This document shows, one piece after another, positions 28,935 through 37,079 of a stretch of 64,000 nt of DNA (its first letter is position 1; each line of letters starts with the position of its first letter). Below the pieces are notes generated by a model. That model worked only from the letters and a program-made list of their open reading frames with translations. It did not search any database and was not told the origin of the DNA. The position numbers and the translations under genes are program-made. The DNA is from Mycolicibacterium vaccae NBRC 14118 = CIP 105934 (lineage in GTDB: Bacteria; Actinomycetota; Actinomycetes; Mycobacteriales; Mycobacteriaceae): NCBI RefSeq assembly GCF_001552715.1, contig NZ_BCRS01000003.1:22598-86597 (forward strand), given 5' to 3'.

Positions 28935-30164
28935 ATGTCGGATCGACGAAATTCGTTCGCCTGCGCGACACCGAAACACCCGGTGGGAAACCTGGTCAAA
29001 CAACAGTCTCGCGGCTCACGCGCGTTGATGGCCGCGGTCGTGGCAGGCGGACTGGCCTTCAGCGCCTCGCTGTATCCGACGCCCGACGAGGTGCCGATCT
29101 TCGGCCTCCTCGATATCCCCGCCATCAACCGCGCGCTCGGCCACCCAGTCCGGATGGATTCGCTAGCGGTCCAAAACGCCGTCAACGCCAACGAAGTCAG
29201 CATCGGTGACTTGTTGCAGGTGGCCACCATCCTTGCGCAGTATCCGAACATCCTGCCGATGGACGCCTTGATGAGTATGCCGAACACGCCCGGACTGCGC
29301 GAGGTCCTGGAAGCGGCGGGCATGACGTCAGCGTCTGCCGATGTGGTCAGCTTCCACTCGGCCATGTTCGGCGGAGTCGGGGGTGGTGGGGGCGGTGGCG
29401 GATCCGCCACGGTGATGCCCGGCATGCTGGCGAATTGGCTGGCCTACCTGAACTTCTGGTTGCACCAGCTGCCTGTCGAGATGCTGGGCGAAATCTCGGG
29501 CGCATTGAGCAGAATGATGCCTGCGTTCGTGGACCCAGCGACCGTGCCACGATGGATGGCCTCGCTGGACGCAGTGACCGTGGTGTTGCCACCCGTATTC
29601 GTGCCGGCCCCGGTACCCGCCCTATCGGTCGCGCCGCCGCCGCCCGGTATACCGGGGCCGGTCACTCCTCACACGTTCGAGGCGCCGCCACCCCCACCGC
29701 CTCCACCGCCACCGCCTCCACCGCCACCGCCTCCGCCGCCTCCGCCGCCGCCGCCCACCGAGACATACACTCCGCCAACCTATTCGGAGATCCCCACGCC
29801 GACGCCCACTGAAGTGCCGCCAAGTTACACGCCCGAACCAACCTTCCCGTCGTACGAGCCGACCATCCCTGCTGAACCGTCGGGTACACCAGAACCGAGT
29901 GAAGGGCCGGACTTCGAGGAAGAATCACCCGATCTCGATACCGGGGAGGGGGAGGCTGACAATCCATCTGGCGGACCATCGCAGGGCGGTGGTGGGCCGT
30001 CGTCCGGCCCGCCAGGAGGCGGCGGCGACGGCCCGCACGGCGGGAATGGCGGTGATCCGCCCAGCGATAACGGTGCCGGCAATGGTCCATCGAACGGCGG
30101 TGGCGGCGATTCGGGGTCCGAGGGGAACGGTAACTCGTCACCCGGCGATTCGCCGAGTGGTTGA
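28935..30164 (+). CDS. Membrane-anchored or exported Pro/Gly-rich surface protein
   Basis: 409 residues, AGGAGGGG before the ATG. A hydrophobic segment at about 29-47 (ALMAAVVAGGLAFSASLY) acts as signal peptide or anchor. A helical region follows (residues about 50-140; SLAVQNAVNANEVSIGDLLQ), then a Gly9-type linker (about 147-157), a second helical part to about 215, an uninterrupted run of 24 prolines near 252-275, a Pro/Thr/Glu segment, and a C-terminal Gly/Ser/Pro/Asp tail. I recognise no enzymatic domain. The polyproline run suggests a rigid spacer reaching through the cell wall. It follows promoter element copy 1 and its stop overlaps the start of regulator 2. Confidence 0.7.
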   Translation: MSDRRNSFACATPKHPVGNLVKQQSRGSRALMAAVVAGGLAFSASLYPTPDEVPIFGLLDIPAINRALGHPVRMDSLAVQNAVNANEVSIGDLLQVATILAQYPNILPMDALMSMPNTPGLREVLEAAGMTSASADVVSFHSAMFGGVGGGGGGGGSATVMPGMLANWLAYLNFWLHQLPVEMLGEISGALSRMMPAFVDPATVPRWMASLDAVTVVLPPVFVPAPVPALSVAPPPPGIPGPVTPHTFEAPPPPPPPPPPPPPPPPPPPPPPPPTETYTPPTYSEIPTPTPTEVPPSYTPEPTFPSYEPTIPAEPSGTPEPSEGPDFEEESPDLDTGEGEADNPSGGPSQGGGGPSSGPPGGGGDGPHGGNGGDPPSDNGAGNGPSNGGGGDSGSEGNGNSSPGDSPSG

Positions 30165-30919
30165 GCCGCCATGCTGTCCCGAACGTGGTGGGTATGACGG
30201 GGCCATTCACCAACGGTGAGCAGCGGACGATCGCCGACGGTAACGTTCTGATCATTGACGACTGCACCCTGTACCGCGAGGCGCTGGCGTCGTCCCTGAC
30301 CGAAAACGGATTGCGAGCTGTCCGCACGGTCGGGGACCTGCCGTCATTGATAAGTGCGTTGAATGCCATACCGCCGCTGGTGATTCTGCTCAACCTAGCC
30401 ACCGTCGGGGTTCAAACCATCCTGCGCGCCATCAAAGGTTTGAGCCCGCGCGTACCGGTGATAGCGATCGGTGCATCCCTGGAAGACGAGCGCGCCCTCA
30501 TGGCGTGCGCTGAGGCGGGGGTGGCGGCCTACCATATGCGAGCCGACACCCTGGCGGGGCTCCTCACCCTCATTCACGGGGTGGTGAATGGCGAGGTCTC
30601 CTGTCCCCCTGAGGTTTCGGCGATACTGTTCCGAATTCGGGCCCTGGCTGTAGGCCCGCGCAGACCGGTCGTCAGGGATCCGGGTCTCACATCCCGGGAG
30701 ATCCAGATCCTCAAGTTGCTCAGACTGGGTTGTTCAAATCAGGAAATCGCCACGCAACTGTCCATTGCGGTCCACACGGTGAAAAGTCACGTTCACAGCC
30801 TGCTGACAAAGCTGGGCGTCAGCTCCCGGGCTGAGGCTGCGGCGCTGTCCCACGACCTCGATCTGGATCGAGGACCACATGACGGGACCGGATCGGGATC
30901 TAGTCGAAATTGGTCCTGA
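30161..30919 (+). CDS. LuxR/NarL-type regulator 2 with atypical receiver-like domain
   Basis: 252 residues if translation begins at TTG 30161, which overlaps the preceding stop (TTGA); ATG 30194 is an alternative. The receiver-like part has the acidic pair Asp33-Asp34 (IIDDCTLYREAL), but Asn78 (VILLN) at the phosphoacceptor site and Arg for the conserved Lys (YHMR). The C-terminal LuxR helix-turn-helix is LTSREIQILKLLRLGCSNQEIA with HTVKSHVHSLLTKLGV. It lacks the long N-terminal extension of its two paralogues. It is probably coupled to the surface-protein gene. Confidence 0.8.
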   Translation: MSRHAVPNVVGMTGPFTNGEQRTIADGNVLIIDDCTLYREALASSLTENGLRAVRTVGDLPSLISALNAIPPLVILLNLATVGVQTILRAIKGLSPRVPVIAIGASLEDERALMACAEAGVAAYHMRADTLAGLLTLIHGVVNGEVSCPPEVSAILFRIRALAVGPRRPVVRDPGLTSREIQILKLLRLGCSNQEIATQLSIAVHTVKSHVHSLLTKLGVSSRAEAAALSHDLDLDRGPHDGTGSGSSRNWS

Positions 30920-30955
30920 AGACCCATGTACGTCTGCGCCGTCGACACCGATAGT
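30906..30955 (+). promoter_or_regulatory. Shared promoter-like element, copy 2
   Basis: GAAATTGGTC (30906), CCATGTAC (30924) and GATAGT (30950), 26 nt from CCAT to GATAGT. Its upstream flank GATCTAGTC is also found at copy 5. It precedes regulator 3 at 31082 and overlaps the end of regulator 2. Confidence 0.75.
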
Positions 30956-31081
30956 TATGGTGCGTCGGGTGAAATGGCCGCAGGTCGTATTCCCCACCGG
31001 CAGTGAACTAAACACTCTGTGACCGAGCGGTTCTCCTCTCTTGATCCGCACCGGCCGCGAGTCCATACCGGGGGAGGGAAA

Positions 31082-31903
31082 ATGTCGGAATGCCGATTCG
31101 ACGAGACGGATGATTATGAGCTCCCGTCACCGGAGCGCATGATTCACTCAGTGATCGACCTGGCCGTCGGCGACGAACTGTCCGAGCTCAGCGTCGGATA
31201 TCGCAACAGCGATCGCGGGCTCGGCATCGGGCCGGATCTTCTGCGCAAGACAGACGTTCTGGTCGTTGACGACTGCACGCTCTACCGCGAGTGCCTGGTG
31301 GGGATTCTCACGGGCCGGCACGGTGCTGCGGCTACAGGGGTTGCTGCGGATCTGGCCTCCGTGATCGCCGACCTGGAAGCGCTGAGGCCTCGGGTGATCC
31401 TGCTCAACGTTGCCACGCACGAAAGCGTGGTGCTGCTGCGCCATGTGCTCCGATACCGTCCCGATGCCAGTGTGGTCGTCATCGGTGTCTCCGAGGACGA
31501 CGATGCTGCCATCGTGGAGTGCGCCGAGGCAGGTGCGGCTGGATATCACCTTCGCACCGACTCTCTCGAAGATCTCTTCACTCTGATCCAGAGGGTTGCT
31601 GCCGGCGAATCCGCGTGCTCGTCGCGGGTGTCGGGTGTTTTGCTCAGGCGACTGTCAGAGCTCGCGGCTCAACGCCAGCCGGCGGCCAGGGAGGTCGTCC
31701 TGACAACGCGGGAGATCGAGATCCTGCGGATGCTTGAGGCAGGGATGGCAAACCGGGAGATCGCCGAGCAACTCTGCATCGCGGTTCACACGGTGAAGAA
31801 CCACGTGCACAGCATCTTGACAAAGCTCGGTGTGAGTTCTCGCGAACAGGCGGCTGCGTTGGCCCGCAACATGGTCGCGACGGACTGGCCGCGACGGGGC
31901 TAG
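31082..31903 (+). CDS. LuxR/NarL-type regulator 3 with atypical receiver-like domain
   Basis: 273 residues from ATG 31082, supported by GGGGGAGGG; the longer frame to 31019 has no such site. An acidic N-terminal extension (about 55 residues) precedes the receiver-like domain: Asp63-Asp64 in LVVDDCTLYRECL, Asn109 (VILLN) instead of the phosphoacceptor Asp, and Arg in GYHLR for the conserved Lys. The LuxR helix-turn-helix is LTTREIEILRMLEAGMANREIA with HTVKNHVHSILTKLGV. It is most like regulator 1. It lies under promoter element copy 2, so the regulators may form a feedback loop. Confidence 0.82.
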   Translation: MSECRFDETDDYELPSPERMIHSVIDLAVGDELSELSVGYRNSDRGLGIGPDLLRKTDVLVVDDCTLYRECLVGILTGRHGAAATGVAADLASVIADLEALRPRVILLNVATHESVVLLRHVLRYRPDASVVVIGVSEDDDAAIVECAEAGAAGYHLRTDSLEDLFTLIQRVAAGESACSSRVSGVLLRRLSELAAQRQPAAREVVLTTREIEILRMLEAGMANREIAEQLCIAVHTVKNHVHSILTKLGVSSREQAAALARNMVATDWPRRG

Positions 31904-31932
31904 TCCCCGGTCCGGTCCGGGGTGCACACCGG

Positions 31933-31980
31933 AAATCGCTCTCTTGGCCCATTTACCAACAACTTTGCGGAACGGATAGT
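31933..31980 (+). promoter_or_regulatory. Shared promoter-like element, copy 3
   Basis: AAATCGCTC (31933), CCATTTAC (31949) and GATAGT (31975), 26 nt from CCAT to GATAGT and 16 nt between the first two blocks. It precedes glmS and therefore the whole amino-acid cassette, leaving a leader of about 175 nt. Confidence 0.78.
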
Positions 31981-32156
31981 GAAAACGTGTTTTCGGGGGA
32001 AGCTCAAGAACTCGACCGAGGGGTGCTGAAGATCGCACGCCAGTCGACGCGGGTAACACAGTTCTGCAGGCGCGAGTATCGCGTCGCGCGTGTCGGGAAC
32101 CAGACCTCCGGTGGTCACCGGCCGTCGGCAACCGAACTCGCCGAAGGAGTTCGGTG

Positions 32157-33941
32157 ATGTGCGGGATCATTGCTTGCCGGACACATCAGCCGGCAGTGGA
32201 CTACCTGAAGGTGGGCCTACGTCGACTGGAGTACCGCGGATACGACTCGGTGGGCGTTGCAGTACAGACCGCCGACGATGACGTCGTCCGCATGCGAACG
32301 GTCGGCAGGATCGATGATCTCGATCGCATGCTGAACCAGTGGACCGGAGCTCGGTTCAACGGAGCGGGAATCGGTCACACGCGCTGGGCGACCCATGGTG
32401 CGGTGACCCCGGATAACGCCCATCCACATGCCGACTGCACCGGGCAGGTCAGCGTCGTACACAACGGGATCATCGAGAACGCCGACCTGTTGCGTGCCGA
32501 ACTGACCTGCGGGGGGCATGTATTCGAGACCGCGGTGGACAGTGAGGTGCTCTGCCATCTCATCGAGGACGAACGACTCGTCGAGGACGATCTCGTTCAG
32601 GCCGTACAGAAGGCGCTCGCGAGGGCCCAGGGGTCCTGGGCGCTGGCGGTGCTGGAGAAGGCGTCAGGCCGAATCGCCGTCGCAGCCCACGGGTCTCCGC
32701 TGTTGGTGGCGCGTACCGCGCACGGCGACTTCGCGACCAGCGACATCGCCGCAGTTGCCGACTGGGCCGACGAGTACCGCATCCTCGAAGACGGCGACAT
32801 CGTGGAACTCAGTTCCGACCGGTGGCTCCGCTCGGGTGTGCCGATCTCTGCGCCTCCTGCCCACCAATGCCGCTGGCGCAGCAGCGACGTGGAGTTGCGC
32901 GACCACACGGACTTCATGGCCAAGGAGATCGATGAGCAACCGGAGGTTGCATCGCGTCTGATCGAAAGGTTGAGACCGAACATCGCCGACGGCGGCATGT
33001 GGCGCCAACTCGGCATCCCACCGTTCGAACGGCTCCGAGTGGTCGGCTGCGGCACATCGCTCAACGCCGGCAACGTGATAGCCAACCTGGTGCGTTCACT
33101 GGGCAGCCTTCCCGTGACGACGACGGTGGCCAGCGAGGCGGGCGTCGAGGTCGGGGAGCCGGATCAACTGAGTCTGGCGATCAGTCAGTCCGGCGAAACC
33201 GCCGACGTCCTGCGGGCGCTGGAAACCCCGGCAGTGCGCGACACCCGACTCCTTGCGCTCACCAACAACACACACTCCACGCTGGCTCGGGTCGCAGACG
33301 CGGTGGTCGACTGTTCAGCAGGCCCCGAGATCGGGGTGGCGGCGACCAAGACGTTCATCTGCCAGGTGATTTCGGGTGCAGCACTGATGATCTCGGCGCT
33401 CGTCGCGATGGATCGTCTGTCGGTGCAGGCGGCGGGCATTCTTGCCGACGACCTCTGCCGGATACCAGACCGCCTGGCCGCCGCCGGCGCGGTCGCCCGG
33501 AAGGTGATACCTCCGATTGCCGACGAGCTCGTGTCAGCCCGGGGGTTCATCTTCATCGCGCGGGGCTCGGGGGTTCCGTACGCGGCAGAGGGTGCTCTGA
33601 AGCTCAAGGAACTCACCTACCGGTGGGCCGAGCACTGCCCGGCGGGCGAACTCAAGCACGGACCGCTGGCACTGGTCGGCCCCGGAACCCCGGTGATCGT
33701 GGTCGACAACGGTGACCCGAAGCTGCTCTGCAACGTAGCGGAGGTCGCGGCTCGTGGCGGGCGCGTCATCACCATCGGCGCCAGAGAAAGCTCGGTGCCG
33801 GTCGTCGACGACCACGGCGCGCCCTGGGGACCCGTCGCGGCGACCGTGCCGCTCCAGGTACTGGCCCGCACCCTGGCACTTTCCCTGGGCCGGGACGTCG
33901 ACAAACCGCGGAATCTGGCCAAGTCGGTGACGGTCGAATGA
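32157..33941 (+). CDS. glmS: Glutamine-fructose-6-phosphate aminotransferase (GlmS-type, cluster-encoded)
   Basis: 594 residues. ATG 32157 is chosen because Cys2 must be exposed as the glutaminase nucleophile (MCGIIACR); GTG 32154 would bury it. The glutaminase domain spans about 1-225 with LEYRGYDSVG, HTRWATHG and VHNGIIEN. Two SIS sugar-isomerase domains follow (VVGCGTSLNAG, AISQSGETADVL, GELKHGPLAL), and the C-terminus DKPRNLAKSVTVE is typical. It makes glucosamine-6-phosphate from fructose-6-phosphate and glutamine. Lying in a polysaccharide locus, it is probably a dedicated copy feeding amino-sugar precursor; the essential housekeeping copy would lie elsewhere. Its stop overlaps the next gene (ATGA). 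Confidence 0.9.
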   Translation: MCGIIACRTHQPAVDYLKVGLRRLEYRGYDSVGVAVQTADDDVVRMRTVGRIDDLDRMLNQWTGARFNGAGIGHTRWATHGAVTPDNAHPHADCTGQVSVVHNGIIENADLLRAELTCGGHVFETAVDSEVLCHLIEDERLVEDDLVQAVQKALARAQGSWALAVLEKASGRIAVAAHGSPLLVARTAHGDFATSDIAAVADWADEYRILEDGDIVELSSDRWLRSGVPISAPPAHQCRWRSSDVELRDHTDFMAKEIDEQPEVASRLIERLRPNIADGGMWRQLGIPPFERLRVVGCGTSLNAGNVIANLVRSLGSLPVTTTVASEAGVEVGEPDQLSLAISQSGETADVLRALETPAVRDTRLLALTNNTHSTLARVADAVVDCSAGPEIGVAATKTFICQVISGAALMISALVAMDRLSVQAAGILADDLCRIPDRLAAAGAVARKVIPPIADELVSARGFIFIARGSGVPYAAEGALKLKELTYRWAEHCPAGELKHGPLALVGPGTPVIVVDNGDPKLLCNVAEVAARGGRVITIGARESSVPVVDDHGAPWGPVAATVPLQVLARTLALSLGRDVDKPRNLAKSVTVE

Positions 33942-35476
33942 CCGCCCCGACAGGCGTGGCCGCCGCCCACACACTCCCTTCCGATACCGAGACCGCGGAC
34001 AACGCCGATGTCGTCAGCGACTTCCTTGCCGCAGCGCGGCGCTGGTCTGACCGTCCTGCGGTGATGCACAACGGATGCGCCACCACTTACCGCGACTTCG
34101 CCGAACAGGTCCTGAACACCGCGTCCCGCTGCGTGGCCGGGGACCTCGCAGATGCGAAAGGCCCGTCAGGTCTCGTCGGGGTACGCGCTTCCCACCATCC
34201 CGCCACGGCCGCCCACCTCCTTGGGATCCTGCACGCCAACGCCACCTACTGCCCCGTCGATGACATCCTTCCGCCCGGACGCCGGGCGGCGATCGCGGAG
34301 GTGCTCGGTCTGTCCAGGCTGATCGTCGCGACCGATCCGGAGCCTGCCGGAGTACGGGACGCGGTGCCGCCGGTGCCACCGAGGCGGGCCGGCGAGGCCG
34401 CGTATGTGCTGTGCACCTCCGGTTCCACCGGCACCCCGAAGCCGGTCGCAGTCTCTCGGGAGGCGCTGAGCGTCGCGGTGCGGGCACTGCGGGGGCTGTT
34501 CGCGCTGACTCCGGACGACCGCGTGCTGCAGTTCTCGTCGCTCGGCTGGGACACGTGCCTGGAGGAGATCCTGCCTGCGCTCATCACCGGTGCCGCAGTC
34601 GTTTTCGACGACCGGGCGCACAGCGGCTCATTCGCGACCTTCCTGCGGATGCTGGCCGATCAGGCGGTCACGGTTGTCGACCTGCCGACCGCGTTCTGGC
34701 ACGAGCTCGTCCTGTTTCTCGACGAGGAGAAGGCGACGTTGCCGGACAGCGTCCGACTGGTGATCATCGGCGGCGAGCGCGTCGACCCCACCCGCCTGGG
34801 TCAGTGGCGAGAGCTCGACACGACGGACGTCGTGCTCTTGAACACCTACGGGTGCACGGAAACAACGATGATCACACACGCGGTGCAACTCTTCGGGCCC
34901 GGCACAGATTCGGAACTCGCTTCCGCTGCCGAGGCGCCGATCGGCCGGCCGCTACCGCACGTGCTTGAGCACGTCGGAGCCAACGGCGAACTGATGGTCT
35001 CCGGTCCCGCCCTGGCCAGCGGATACCTCGGGGCGCCCGACCTGACGGCAGCCGCCTTCCCGACTGCGGACCACGGTTCAGGACCGCAGAGATGGTTCCG
35101 TACCGGAGATCTGGTCGTGGGAGACGGGAAAGGCCTTCTGTACTCGCGGGGTCGTGCCGACGAGCAGGTCAAGGTCCGGGGTGTCCGTGTACACCCTGCC
35201 GAGGTCGAGATGCAGCTGAACTCCCATCCCGCCGTGTCAGGTGCGGTGGTGGTCGGCGAGCGACTACTCGGCGGTACGGCGCTCACCGCGTATGTGGTGG
35301 CCCGCGGCGTCACAGCCGCAGACCTCAGGAGGCACCTCGGCGGCCGCCTCCCCTCGCAATTCGTGCCCAGCCGTTTCAGATTCGTGAACGAGCTGGTCTA
35401 CACGGCCAGCGGAAAAGTCGATCGCGCTGCAACGCGGCGTGCAGTGGTGGACAGCGACAAAGGAGCACGTACATGA
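33938..35476 (+). CDS. Stand-alone amino-acid adenylation enzyme (NRPS A-domain type)
   Basis: 512 residues. Core motifs in order: A3 CTSGSTGTPKP (159-169), Asp205 in SLGWDT at the position that usually contacts the substrate amino group, A5 NTYGCTETT (302-310), A7 WFRTGD (386-391), A8 GRADEQVKVRGVRVHPAEVE and A10 with Lys493 in YTASGKVDR. It activates an amino acid as the aminoacyl-AMP and loads it onto a carrier thiol. The 3' end overlaps a stand-alone carrier-protein gene, the obvious acceptor. There are no condensation or thioesterase domains, so it tailors a single residue rather than building a peptide. The lysine-aminomutase-like gene nearby suggests a beta-amino acid as substrate (inference). 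Confidence 0.85.
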   Translation: MTAPTGVAAAHTLPSDTETADNADVVSDFLAAARRWSDRPAVMHNGCATTYRDFAEQVLNTASRCVAGDLADAKGPSGLVGVRASHHPATAAHLLGILHANATYCPVDDILPPGRRAAIAEVLGLSRLIVATDPEPAGVRDAVPPVPPRRAGEAAYVLCTSGSTGTPKPVAVSREALSVAVRALRGLFALTPDDRVLQFSSLGWDTCLEEILPALITGAAVVFDDRAHSGSFATFLRMLADQAVTVVDLPTAFWHELVLFLDEEKATLPDSVRLVIIGGERVDPTRLGQWRELDTTDVVLLNTYGCTETTMITHAVQLFGPGTDSELASAAEAPIGRPLPHVLEHVGANGELMVSGPALASGYLGAPDLTAAAFPTADHGSGPQRWFRTGDLVVGDGKGLLYSRGRADEQVKVRGVRVHPAEVEMQLNSHPAVSGAVVVGERLLGGTALTAYVVARGVTAADLRRHLGGRLPSQFVPSRFRFVNELVYTASGKVDRAATRRAVVDSDKGART

Positions 35477-35694
35477 GCGCCGAACACATCGTTGGAATCT
35501 TCCGGCGGGTTCTCAACACCTCCGAGGTGGACGAACACTCGGACTTCTTCGAACTCGGCGGTGACTCACTGTTGGCCACGCGGGTGCTCAGCGCGATCGC
35601 CAGGGACTTCGGGATCGAGCTGACCTATGACGACATCGTCGACTACCCGACGCCGGTCGGTCTCTCCGATCTGACCGCAGCCGTGGCGTCATGA
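35473..35694 (+). CDS. Stand-alone peptidyl/acyl carrier protein
   Basis: 73 residues from ATG 35473, overlapping the adenylation gene stop by 4 nt. Ser32 in ELGGDSLLA is the phosphopantetheine attachment site, and the four-helix carrier fold fits the length. It would hold the activated amino acid as a thioester for a later enzyme. Its stop overlaps the ATG of the amine oxidase. Confidence 0.9.
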   Translation: MSAEHIVGIFRRVLNTSEVDEHSDFFELGGDSLLATRVLSAIARDFGIELTYDDIVDYPTPVGLSDLTAAVAS

Positions 35695-37079
35695 GCCCAG
35701 ATGGTATGCGTGTCATCGTGGTCGGCGCGGGCCTGGCCGGATTGACCGCCGCGGTCGAACTGACCGCCGCAGGAGCCGATGTCGTCGTTCTCGAGGCGCG
35801 TGACAGAGTCGGTGGCCGGATGCACGGTGTGCCGGTGGCCGAGGGCGTGGTCGGTGACGGAGGCGCCGCGTACCTGGGGGAGCAGCACACCGAACTGCTC
35901 AGGCTGATCGACCGGTACAGCCTGAACCTGGCCTCGACGGCGATGGCGGGCGAGAGCACCTTCCTGATCGGCGATCAACGCACCACGACGCCGAGCCGGG
36001 TACCGCCGCTGGATGCCATAGCCCTGGGCGACCTCTTCGACAGGCTCGACGACCTCGTCACCCGGGTCCGCCCCGATGCCCCCTGGTTGACCCCTGGCGC
36101 CGAGCGACTCGACCGGCTGTCGGCGGCAAGCTGGCTCGCCGAAGAGGTCAGACGTCCGGACGCCAAGACCTTCTTCCCACTGTTCATCGGTGAGATGATG
36201 GCCGCTGATCCGGCGGCGATCTCGGTGTTGCACATGGCCTTCTATCTGAGATCAGGAGGTGGGATCCGCTACCTCAATGCGTTCGAGGGCGGAGCCCAGC
36301 AGTGGCGGATCGACGGCGGCGCACATCTGCTGTGCGAGGCGCTCTCGACACAACTCGGCGACCGGGTGCGCCTGCGACAACCAGTACAGGCCATCGAGCA
36401 GGATGCTGACGGCGTTCTCGTGCGGTGCTTCTCCGACACCAACGGTCCGGGGTCGCAGCACCGGGCCGACCGGGTGGTCGTCGCGATCCCTCCGTTACTG
36501 GCGCAGCGCATCGAGTTCCGCCCCGGGTTGCCCGCCCTGCGTGCGACCGGGCTGACCGGCCGCGGTTGTGCAATCAAGGTGCAGCTCGGTTATCCGGGCC
36601 CGCTGTGGCGGGACCGAGGCCTGTCGGGATGGTCTGTGAGTACCGGTGGACCGCTCCTGTCGACCGTCGACGACAGCCCGATCGACGAATCAGCCGGAGT
36701 GCTCACCGGATTCGTCACCGGCGAGGCCGCGACGGCATTCACCAAGCTGTCGGCGTCAGAGCAGGCGGCTGCCGCGGTGGCCCACGCGCGCAGACTCTTT
36801 CCGAGTCTGCCGGCGCCCACACGGTGCACGGTCACCGATTGGCTGTCAGAGAAGTACAGCAGGGGCTGCTATGCCGCACTTTTCGGCCCGGGCGACTGGA
36901 TGAAACTGGGCCCGCAACTGACCATTCCGCACGGCCGCGTCCATTGGGCCGGCACCGAGACGAGCCTGGAGTTCTTCGGGCTGATGGAAGGCGCGATCAG
37001 GTCAGGTCAACGTGTCGCGACCGAGTTGACAGGCATCGGCGATTCCGTGGCCGATCGAGGGAAGGTGCTCGCACGATGA
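35691..37079 (+). CDS. FAD-dependent amine oxidase family protein
   Basis: 462 residues. The N-terminal dinucleotide motif is VIVVGAGLAGLTAA (about 8-21), followed by VLEARDRVGGRMHG, and the C-terminal FAD motif is HWAGTETSLEFFGLMEGAIRSG. The family covers monoamine and polyamine oxidases, L-amino-acid oxidases and desaturases. It is coupled at both ends by ATGA overlaps to the carrier protein and to the radical SAM aminomutase, so it probably acts on the same amino acid, free or carrier-bound, oxidising a C-N or C-C bond. The exact substrate is unknown. Confidence 0.82.
   Translation: MSPDGMRVIVVGAGLAGLTAAVELTAAGADVVVLEARDRVGGRMHGVPVAEGVVGDGGAAYLGEQHTELLRLIDRYSLNLASTAMAGESTFLIGDQRTTTPSRVPPLDAIALGDLFDRLDDLVTRVRPDAPWLTPGAERLDRLSAASWLAEEVRRPDAKTFFPLFIGEMMAADPAAISVLHMAFYLRSGGGIRYLNAFEGGAQQWRIDGGAHLLCEALSTQLGDRVRLRQPVQAIEQDADGVLVRCFSDTNGPGSQHRADRVVVAIPPLLAQRIEFRPGLPALRATGLTGRGCAIKVQLGYPGPLWRDRGLSGWSVSTGGPLLSTVDDSPIDESAGVLTGFVTGEAATAFTKLSASEQAAAAVAHARRLFPSLPAPTRCTVTDWLSEKYSRGCYAALFGPGDWMKLGPQLTIPHGRVHWAGTETSLEFFGLMEGAIRSGQRVATELTGIGDSVADRGKVLAR

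Noticed and set aside
36425..37075. 217-codon upstream extension of the aminomutase frame
   Set aside because: It lies in another frame of the amine oxidase gene; the ATG at 37076 gives the usual ATGA coupling and a normal family N-terminus.
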